Assembly: GCA_035537095.1 (NCBI GenBank)
Contig: DATLMV010000088.1
Coordinates: 3,528 to 67,527, forward strand
DNA from: DASWNP01 sp035537095
GTDB taxonomy: Bacteria > Acidobacteriota > Blastocatellia > Pyrinomonadales > Pyrinomonadaceae
Reading direction: 5' to 3'
Length of the DNA: 64,000 bases
Positions 57,649-64,000 of the stretch are shown here, one piece after another. The position numbers and the translations under genes were made by a program. Every line of letters begins with the position of its first letter. The first letter of the stretch is position 1. The notes below the pieces were generated by a model. That model had not been told where the DNA came from. It did no database searches and was given only the letters and a program-made list of their open reading frames with translations.

Positions 57649-59543
57649 TGCGTCGCGCCGCGACACACGAGGCCGAAGACAGGGACGACGCCGCGCTGCT
57701 CCGTCGCGCGGATAACACGCCGTCCTCTTTTCCGCCCGCGAACCCGACGCACGACGACGACCGGGCGCGCGCCGATGCCCCGCGAGATGATGAAGAACTT
57801 ACCCGACCGGATAACGACGAAGCACGTACCCGGCGAGATAATGAAGAACGCGCTCGACTAGCTGAGGATGATCACGAACCTGCGCGGCGAGATGATGTTG
57901 AAGGACGTGCTCAAATAGACGATGCGCGCGTGCCGCCGGATGCGGAGGACGGCGGCGCGCTGTCGGGTCGGCTATCGGCGGGCGAATGGCGTGCGTTGTC
58001 GGGGTGGACGGCGGCGGCGTTCGGGTTGCGTTTGTTGCTGCTGTTGAGCGTCGGGCATGTGATTTCGCCGGATGGCGTCAACTACGTGCACATGGGGCGC
58101 AGCCTCGTCGCCGGAAATTTCGCCGAAGGATTGAGCACCTACTGGCCGCCGCTCTACCCGCTGCTGGTCGGCGTGTCGTCGCTGCTGTTTCGTGACGCGG
58201 AGTTCGCGGGGCGCATGGTTTCCGTCGTCGCCGGAAGCCTGCTCGTCTTGCCGGTTCACAGGCTCGTCCGCAGGTGGTACGGGCGCAGGGCCGCGCTCGT
58301 CGGCGCGTGCGTCGTCGCGCTGCATCCGGTGCTGGTCTATTACTCGACAGTCCTGCTCACCGAAGCGACCTACACGCTGCTCTTTACGTGCGGCGTCCTC
58401 GCCGGTTGGTCTGCGCTCTCGGACGGGCGCGGGCGCGCGTACGTCATCGCGGGCGCGACCTTCGGCGCGTGTTATCTACTCAAACCCGAAGCCGTCGCCT
58501 TCCTTCTGCTCCTGCTCGTGCCGACGCTCTCCGCGCCTCTGTTCGACGCGCGGCGCACGTTCAAAACGTTCACAACGTCTGCGCGGAATGCTCTCTTGCT
58601 CGGCGCGGGTTTCCTGCTGCTCGCGTCGCCGTATCTCGTCTATCAACGGCAGCAGACGGGGGTCTGGGCGCTCAGCGGGAAACTCGGCGGGCACATGTGG
58701 CAGGGCAGCAGGCAGGCGGGCGATGCCGTGATACCGATGGGCACGCTGATGCCCGACGCGACGACCGCCCTTTCGCAACTGGCGAGGGCTCTGCGCTACG
58801 AGTATGAGCTTTTCAATCTCGTCTTCCCGACGGCGTTCGTCCTGCTCGCCGGACTCGGGCTCTTTCGTCGCCGCTGGACGAAGGAGCGTGTGGGGCGCGA
58901 GCTTTATCTCTTTTCGTTCGTCGGCGCCGCGCTCGCGGGCTACGCCGTGACGCTGCCGAACATCCGCTTCCTCGTGCCGCTCGTGCCGTTGCTGCTCTGC
59001 CCTGTATCTCAAGGCATCGTCGAGTTTGAAGATTGGACGCTCCGGTCGCTCGACGGTTTTCGGCGTGCGCGAAGGTTTCTGCCGCGCGTGCGGAGAGCGG
59101 TCGTGCCGCTCGTCGTCGCCGTCGCTCTCGCGTCCTTGCTGCCGCTCGTCGTCTACCTGTTCAAGGGCGACAAGTGGAGCGACTACGAAGGGCAGCGGCA
59201 CGCGGCCCTCTGGATCAAAGAGCACGACGCGGGCACGCCCGTCATCATGTCAACCGTCCCGGTCGCCGCCTTCTACGCGAACGGGCGACACGTCCCGCTG
59301 CTCGACGAAACTTACGAGTCATTCATCACGCGCGCGCGGCGCGAGCGTGTCGCATACGTCGTCGTCAACGAGCGCAACGTGAAAACTATGGAGTTGCGCC
59401 CGCTCCTCGACGCCGACGCTCAACATTCCGGCCTCCGCCTCGCGCACAGCCTCGCGCTCGCTCCCGAACACCGGATTCTCGTCTACAGGCTCGCCGCGGA
59501 GAACGACGGGGACGCGCCGCCGTCACAGGTGCAAACGCCATGA
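57645..59543 (+). CDS. ArnT/PMT-like membrane glycosyltransferase with repeat-rich N-terminus
   Basis: A 632-residue polytopic protein. ATG 57645 sits in the stop of the upstream gene. Residues about 1-105 are hydrophilic and contain five degenerate 9-residue Arg/Asp/Glu repeats (RDDEELTR, RDNEERARL, AEDDHEPAR and others). From about 110 begins a PMT_2-type core with a dozen helices: SPDGVNYVHMG and YWPPLYPLL are the donor-binding region, LTEATYTLLF and LKPEAVAFLL follow, and a small soluble domain ends the protein. Family members transfer sugars from polyprenyl-phosphate donors to lipids or proteins. The substrate is uncertain. Next gene overlaps by 4 bp. Confidence 0.88.
   Translation: MMRRAATHEAEDRDDAALLRRADNTPSSFPPANPTHDDDRARADAPRDDEELTRPDNDEARTRRDNEERARLAEDDHEPARRDDVEGRAQIDDARVPPDAEDGGALSGRLSAGEWRALSGWTAAAFGLRLLLLLSVGHVISPDGVNYVHMGRSLVAGNFAEGLSTYWPPLYPLLVGVSSLLFRDAEFAGRMVSVVAGSLLVLPVHRLVRRWYGRRAALVGACVVALHPVLVYYSTVLLTEATYTLLFTCGVLAGWSALSDGRGRAYVIAGATFGACYLLKPEAVAFLLLLLVPTLSAPLFDARRTFKTFTTSARNALLLGAGFLLLASPYLVYQRQQTGVWALSGKLGGHMWQGSRQAGDAVIPMGTLMPDATTALSQLARALRYEYELFNLVFPTAFVLLAGLGLFRRRWTKERVGRELYLFSFVGAALAGYAVTLPNIRFLVPLVPLLLCPVSQGIVEFEDWTLRSLDGFRRARRFLPRVRRAVVPLVVAVALASLLPLVVYLFKGDKWSDYEGQRHAALWIKEHDAGTPVIMSTVPVAAFYANGRHVPLLDETYESFITRARRERVAYVVVNERNVKTMELRPLLDADAQHSGLRLAHSLALAPEHRILVYRLAAENDGDAPPSQVQTP
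57785..57925. repeat. In-frame degenerate 27-bp repeats in the PMT-like gene
   Basis: Units with the pattern cgagatgatgaagaac / cgagataatgaagaacgcg / cgagatgatgttgaaggacg encode R-D-D/N-E-E-x-x-R blocks. They use rarer codons (for example CTA, ATA) than the rest of the gene, suggesting recent expansion. Confidence 0.6.
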
Positions 59544-60739
59544 CGGACAACAACGCGCGCGCGGTTCGCTTAGGGCTGGTCGGTTGCGGGCGCGTGACGG
59601 AGATTCGACACCTGCCCGCTCTCCGTGAAGTGCCGGGAATCGAAGTCTGTGCGCTCGCGGACGTTGACGCGGCGCGGCTCGCGAGCGTCGGCGAGAGGTT
59701 CGGCGTCGCGCGTCGTTGCGGAGACTACCGCGAACTGATAGAGGCGGGCGACGTGGACGCGGTCGCGGTCTGCGTGCCGCCGCGATTTCACACGGAGGTT
59801 GCGCTGGCGGCGCTGGCGGCGGGCAAGCACGTGATGATTGAGAAACCGCTCGCGTTGGAACTGGCAGAATGCGAACTGCTCGCCGCGCGCGCCGCGCTTG
59901 CGCCGACGCTCAAGGTTCTGGTCGGCTTCAACCTGCGCTGGCATCGTCTGGTGCGCGAGGCGCGCGCGATTGTCGGGCGCGGCGAACTCGGCGAGATCAA
60001 GTTGGTGCGGACTGTCCTGACGAGCGGCGTCCGGCGCGGCGCGGACTTTTCCGGGTGGCGAAAGGAGCGCGAGACGGGCGGCGGCGCGTTGTTCGAGTTG
60101 GGCGTGCATCATTTCGACGTGATTCGTTTTCTGCTCGGAGACGAAGTCGCGGAAGTCTCCGCGTCGAGCCGCGCGCCGGACGAGACGGCGACGGTCGCGG
60201 CGCGAATGCGTGGCGGCGCGCAGGTCTTGTCTGCCTTCTGCGAGGGCACGGGCGAGAATCACGGAATCGAAATTTACGGCGCGCGCGGCTGGCTGCGTCT
60301 CTCCTGCTATCGCGCCGACGGTCTTGAGAGGTTCGACGCGGCGCAGTACGAGGGCGCGTTCGGCGCGCGCCTGCGGAAGCTCGGACAGACGCTCGCGCAG
60401 TTGCCCTCGATGATTCGACGGTCGAGACGCGGCGGCGATTATGTCGCCTCTTACGCGTCGGAGTGGCGACACTTCGCCGACGCCATCAGAGAGGACACGA
60501 CCGTCGAGGCGACGCTCGCCGACGGCACGCGCGCTCTCGAAATCGCGCTCGCCGCGTGGGAGTCCGCCGCGCACGGGCGCACGGTGAAACTGGCGGGAAC
60601 AGAGAGGGGCGACGACGGTGGCGCGGAGTCGCGCGATGAAGACACGGAAGCTCACACAGCAGATGCGGAAGGTGACGCGGCAGACGCGGGCGGTCGTGCG
60701 AAAGAGGCTTCGGCGCGTTCGTTGGTCGCTCGAAATTGA
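59540..60739 (+). CDS. Gfo/Idh/MocA-family oxidoreductase
   Basis: A 399-residue NAD(P)-dependent sugar oxidoreductase. Start ATG 59540 overlaps the previous stop. Rossmann motif GLVGCGRV, then VAVCVPPRFHTEVALAALAA, the signature EKPLAL with the catalytic-type Lys, and a C-terminal beta-sheet domain (GGGALFELGVHHFDVIRFL). The last 45 residues are an Asp/Glu/Ala-rich tail not typical of the family. Such enzymes oxidise or reduce sugar nucleotides in glycan loci. The sugar is unknown. The next gene may start inside or just after it. Confidence 0.91.
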   Translation: MTDNNARAVRLGLVGCGRVTEIRHLPALREVPGIEVCALADVDAARLASVGERFGVARRCGDYRELIEAGDVDAVAVCVPPRFHTEVALAALAAGKHVMIEKPLALELAECELLAARAALAPTLKVLVGFNLRWHRLVREARAIVGRGELGEIKLVRTVLTSGVRRGADFSGWRKERETGGGALFELGVHHFDVIRFLLGDEVAEVSASSRAPDETATVAARMRGGAQVLSAFCEGTGENHGIEIYGARGWLRLSCYRADGLERFDAAQYEGAFGARLRKLGQTLAQLPSMIRRSRRGGDYVASYASEWRHFADAIREDTTVEATLADGTRALEIALAAWESAAHGRTVKLAGTERGDDGGAESRDEDTEAHTADAEGDAADAGGRAKEASARSLVARN

Positions 60740-60767
60740 AGGGGTGAACGGCAGGAGGAGAAGCGAG

Positions 60768-61868
60768 TTGGCACAAGAGAGCACGGATGAACTGAAGCGC
60801 GGAACGGGCGCGCGCCGGGGAACGGGCGACGCGGGAGAGGCCGCGCGGGAAGAGAGAGAGTCTAGGCAGGATGCGGGTCAGGAAGCGGACAGCGCGGCGA
60901 AGGCCGGGGCTTTGATGTCGGTCGTCGTCATCACGCCCGATTGTTTTGCGACGGTCAGCAAGACCGTCAGGCATCTCCGCGCGCAGAACGTGTGCGGCTC
61001 TCTGGAACTCGTCATCGTCGCGCCGTCGAAGGACGCGCTCGCGCCGGACGAAGCGGCGTTGAGCCATTTTCTGCGCTACAAGATCATCGAGGTCGGCCCC
61101 GTCTCTTCGACGGCGAGGATGCGTGCCGAAGGCGTCCGCCATTCGTCCGCGCCGGTCGTCGCGCTGGTCGAAGACCACGCTTACCCTGCGCCGGGGTGGG
61201 CCGCCGCGCTCGTCGAGCGGCACAGGGAGGACTGGGCGGCAGTCGGCCCCGTGATGCTCAACGCCAACCCGCGCAGCGTGACGAGTTGGGCCAACCTGCT
61301 CATCGAGTATGCGCAATGGCTCGAACCGTCCGAGAGCGGCGAGCGCGAGCATCTGCCCGGTCACAACGGTTCTTATAAACGCGACATCCTGCTGGCATAC
61401 GGCGAACGTCTCGAAGCGATGCTCGACGCCGAGAGCATCCTCCATTGGGATTTGCGCGCGCGCGGGCATCGTCTCTTTCTCGAATCGAAGGCGCGCACGA
61501 TGCACCAGAATTTCTCCGTCCCCTTCTCGTCTCTGACGCTGCGCTTCAACGGCGGGCGTCTCTTCGCCTCGGCGCGTGCGCGCGCGTGGCCGCTCTGGCG
61601 CAGAGCCCTTTTCACTCTCGCCGCGCCGCTCATTCCGGCGGTGCGCCTCGCACGCATCGCACGCGAGATGCGCGCGCCCGGTCGCCCCCGTCATCTTTTG
61701 CCGCGCGTGCTGCCCGCGCTCGCCGTCGGGCTCGTCGCGGACGGCGCGGGCGAGTTGGTCGGCTACGCCTGCGGCGCGGGCGGCGCGATGGCGAAACTCT
61801 CCGACATGGAGTTTCACCGCGAACGTTATCTCGCGCCGAACGAACGGCGACGCGTCTTCGCCGAGTGA
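60768..61868 (+). CDS. Glycosyltransferase, GT2-like
   Basis: A 366-residue protein from TTG 60768, which has AGGAGGAG at good spacing; a GTG at 60618 would overlap the previous gene by 120 bp and adds a basic non-conserved stretch. After a hydrophilic leader (to about 48), the GT-A type core reads MSVVVITPDCFATV, EDHAYPAPGWAAAL and GHNGSYKRDILL, with the ED near the DxD position. It lacks a strict DxD, so catalysis is less certain than in its neighbours. C-terminal hydrophobic helices suggest membrane association. Role in surface glycan assembly by context. Confidence 0.8.
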   Translation: MAQESTDELKRGTGARRGTGDAGEAAREERESRQDAGQEADSAAKAGALMSVVVITPDCFATVSKTVRHLRAQNVCGSLELVIVAPSKDALAPDEAALSHFLRYKIIEVGPVSSTARMRAEGVRHSSAPVVALVEDHAYPAPGWAAALVERHREDWAAVGPVMLNANPRSVTSWANLLIEYAQWLEPSESGEREHLPGHNGSYKRDILLAYGERLEAMLDAESILHWDLRARGHRLFLESKARTMHQNFSVPFSSLTLRFNGGRLFASARARAWPLWRRALFTLAAPLIPAVRLARIAREMRAPGRPRHLLPRVLPALAVGLVADGAGELVGYACGAGGAMAKLSDMEFHRERYLAPNERRRVFAE

Positions 61869-61986
61869 AACGAGAAGGAAAAGCGAACCGGCGAAACGAG
61901 ACGCGAAGCGACGCGCGACGAAACGTGACACAAAGTCGCCGGACGGAAACGACAGTTGGTCGCCGCTTGAGCGAGACAAAAATTTG

Positions 61987-63498
61987 ATGAGCCGACGAGA
62001 GACAACACACGGGCAGCAGTTGTTCGACGGGACGGCGCGCGGCTTCGCGGCGGAAGCGTTGCTCGTGCCCGTCGGCATCCTGACCGCCGCGTTTCTCAGT
62101 CGTCGCTTCGGCCCCGACGGTTACGGATTGCTGACGCTCGTGAGCGTCGTCGTCGTGCTGGTTGAATCAAACGTCGCCGCCGCGCTCTCGCGTCCGGCGA
62201 TCAAGGCGGTCTGCGAGGCGGGCGACTGGCGCGCGGTCGGCTCCAACGTGCTGCGTCTCTACCTGCTGGCGGGCGTCGGCCTGATGATGCTGCTCTGGAC
62301 GAGCGCCGCGCCGCTCGCCGCGCTGCTCGGCGAACCCGCGCTCACAAGTTATCTACGTATCTTCGCGCTCGACGTGCCGGTCTTCTGTCTCGCGCAGGCG
62401 CACCGCAGCATCATTCTGGGTTTGGGTCGTTACCGCGAGCGGGCCTACGCCACCGTCGCGCGTTGGGTCGCGCGGTTGGTGCTCGTCGTCCTCTTCGTCG
62501 AACTCGGCGGCACGCTCGTCGCCGCCATCTACGGAAGCATCTGCGCGTCGCTCGTCGAACTGCTTGTCTGCCGTCTCTACGTCCGACCGAGACTCTTCGG
62601 GCGCGGTGACTATCCGCTGCGACAACTATCCGGCGACGCCCTGCCGCTCGTCCTCTCCGCGCTCTTGATGAGCCTCTATCAACGTCTGGATTTGTTGCTG
62701 CTCAAATCGCTCGGCGCGACCGTCGCCGAGGCGGGCTTCTACGCCATCGCGCAGAACCTTTCGCTGCTCCCGACGCTGCTCACCTTCTCGCTCGCGCCCG
62801 CGCTGCTCTCGACCCTCAGCCGCGCGCTGCGCGACGGAGACGACATGGCGGCGCGCGCCATCGCGCGACAGGCGATGCGCGCCGTCGTGCTGCTGTCGCC
62901 GCTCGCGGCGTTGATGGCCGGAGCCGCGCCGGAGATCGTCGGGCTGATTTTCGGCCCGCAGTTTCTCGACGCCGCCGTGCTCCTGCGCCCGCTCATCTTC
63001 GGCGCGCTCGCGCTCGTCCTAGTTGCCGTGACGACGACCATCATGGCCGCCGCGGGCCGCCCGCGCTGGACGCTCCACGTCGCATGGCCGCTCGCGCTCT
63101 CGGCTTGCGCCGGACATCTGCTGTTGATTCCGCGCGCGGGCGCGGCGGGCGCGGCATGGGTTACGACCGCGTGCGCGTGCGCGGGAGCATTGGTGACTGT
63201 CGCGCTCGTCGGACGCCTCTGGCACACGCTTCCGCCCGCGCGCACGCTCGCGCGCACCGCCCTCGTCTCGCTTCTCGCCTACGCGCTGGCGGCCCTCATC
63301 CCTTCGCCGGGACTCCTGCTCGTCTTGAAGTTGCCGGTCGCGTGCGCGTGTGTCGTCGTCGCGCTTGTCCTGCTCGGAGAGTTCAGCGAAAGCGAACTGG
63401 GGGGCGCGCGTGCGCTGTTGATGCGCCGGAGCGTCGAGCCTGCGCGCGAAGTAATAAACGTGACGGGCGCGACGGGCACGACAGGCGGGGCGACATGA
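61987..63498 (+). CDS. Oligosaccharide flippase (Wzx/MATE-like)
   Basis: A 503-residue protein with about 12-14 transmembrane helices. The N-terminus (ARGFAAEALLVPVGILTAAF, LSRRFGPDGYGLLTLVS) is typical of polysaccharide exporters of the Wzx type, which flip lipid-linked repeat units across the inner membrane. The ATG chosen at 61987 has only a weak ribosome site; about 118 bp separate it from the preceding gene. The next gene overlaps by 4 bp (ATGA). Confidence 0.9.
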   Translation: MSRRETTHGQQLFDGTARGFAAEALLVPVGILTAAFLSRRFGPDGYGLLTLVSVVVVLVESNVAAALSRPAIKAVCEAGDWRAVGSNVLRLYLLAGVGLMMLLWTSAAPLAALLGEPALTSYLRIFALDVPVFCLAQAHRSIILGLGRYRERAYATVARWVARLVLVVLFVELGGTLVAAIYGSICASLVELLVCRLYVRPRLFGRGDYPLRQLSGDALPLVLSALLMSLYQRLDLLLLKSLGATVAEAGFYAIAQNLSLLPTLLTFSLAPALLSTLSRALRDGDDMAARAIARQAMRAVVLLSPLAALMAGAAPEIVGLIFGPQFLDAAVLLRPLIFGALALVLVAVTTTIMAAAGRPRWTLHVAWPLALSACAGHLLLIPRAGAAGAAWVTTACACAGALVTVALVGRLWHTLPPARTLARTALVSLLAYALAALIPSPGLLLVLKLPVACACVVVALVLLGEFSESELGGARALLMRRSVEPAREVINVTGATGTTGGAT

Positions 63499-64000
63499 CA
63501 GGCGAGTCGCCGTTCTTCCGCGACACTAAAGACGACGGGTTGCCGTTCTTCTCCGTCATCATCCCGACTTATGAGCGGCCCGCGCAGCTTGCCGTCTGCC
63601 TGCGCGCGCTCGCGCGGCTCGACTATCCACGGACGCGTTTTGAAGTCGTCGTCGTTGACGACGGGAGCGCGGCGGGTCTGCCGGAGACGCAACTGCGCGC
63701 AGAGTTTGGAGAGCGACTGGATTTGCGCCTGCTCGCGCAGCGAAACGGCGGCCCCGCGTCGGCGCGCAACTTCGGGGCGCGGGAGGCGCGCGGTCGTTTC
63801 CTCGCTTTCACGGACGACGATTGCGCACCCGATGAAGGCTGGCTGCGCGCGCTCGCCGCGCGCTTCGCGGAGACTCCCGACCGTCTCTTGGGCGGGCGCA
63901 CCGTCAATGCGCTCGGCGCGAACCTTTGCGCGGAGACGAGCCAGTTGATTCTCGATGTCGTCTATGCACACTTCAACAACGCACAGGACGGCGCGCGCTT
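63495..64000 (+). CDS. Family 2 glycosyltransferase, N-terminal part (runs off window)
   Basis: The 168 codons visible begin MTGESPFFRDTKDDGLPFFS, then VIIPTYERPAQLAVCL, VVVDDGSAAG and AFTDDDCAPDEGW (metal-binding DDD), typical of GT2 enzymes. The start ATG overlaps the flippase stop. The C-terminus lies outside the window. It is the last visible gene of the glycan operon. Confidence 0.9.
   Translation, partial: MTGESPFFRDTKDDGLPFFSVIIPTYERPAQLAVCLRALARLDYPRTRFEVVVVDDGSAAGLPETQLRAEFGERLDLRLLAQRNGGPASARNFGAREARGRFLAFTDDDCAPDEGWLRALAARFAETPDRLLGGRTVNALGANLCAETSQLILDVVYAHFNNAQDGAR

Noticed and set aside
60618..60767. Upstream GTG start of the glycosyltransferase at 60768
   Set aside because: It would overlap the oxidoreductase gene by 120 bp, while TTG 60768 has a strong AGGAGGAG site.

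Overview
The window is high-GC, densely coded DNA from a Gram-negative bacterium (lipid A genes lpxA and lpxD, TonB-dependent receptor, Sec, Tat and lipoprotein signals). Several features suggest an acidobacterium, probably near class Blastocatellia: a carboxypeptidase-regulatory/TonB receptor followed by TPR and CRTAC1 (FG-GAP/ASPIC-UnbV) genes, a Tes-like radical SAM enzyme, secreted glycoside hydrolases and many stand-alone TPR and beta-propeller proteins. The taxonomy is inferred from gene content, not from a marker gene.

Layout. 1-1256 (minus): lpxA then the start of lpxD. 1412-1611: copy 1 of a long palindromic intergenic element. 1660-9433 (minus): three-gene operon encoding an alpha/beta-hydrolase-CHAT protease fusion, a SIR2-like protein and an nSTAND1 NTPase with a WD40 propeller. 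This is the best candidate for an undescribed conflict or immune-like system. 10112-12085 (plus): radical SAM protein resembling tetraether lipid synthase. 12292-13879: two related secreted proteins. 13955-16098: a HisKA-only protein divergent from an NtrC-type regulator. 16137-18431: tRNA-Gln(CUG) carrying a 2.2-kb AT-rich island bounded by a 25-bp duplication of the tRNA 3' end and holding an unrecognised two-gene cassette. 18616-20757: GH20 hexosaminidase. 20866-32043 (minus): TonB receptor, then a four-gene TPR/TPR/CRTAC1/CRTAC1 operon. 32404-41681: GH3 glucosidase, glycogen debranching enzyme, heme-monooxygenase-like protein, AlkX/YcaQ-like glycosylase, DUF4186, a flavoprotein reductase and gluconokinase, with palindromic element copies 2 and 3. 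41952-45812: hybrid sensor kinase. 45978-54709: Baeyer-Villiger-type monooxygenase, SDR, amphi-Trp protein, M48 protease-propeller fusion, aromatic-hydroxylase-like flavoprotein and fatty acid desaturase. 55035-64000 (plus, runs off the end): tightly packed surface-glycan cluster (UGM-like flavoprotein, three glycosyltransferases, an ArnT/PMT-like transferase, a Gfo/Idh/MocA oxidoreductase and a flippase).

Themes. At least four unrelated genes (lpxD, glycogen debranching enzyme, a CRTAC1 gene, the PMT-like gene) carry in-frame tandem repeats of 8-9 codons in non-conserved positions, and the CHAT protein ends in a 4-residue Lys-rich repeat. Translational coupling by ATGA or longer overlaps is common. 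No rRNA, CRISPR array, integrase or transposase was seen.
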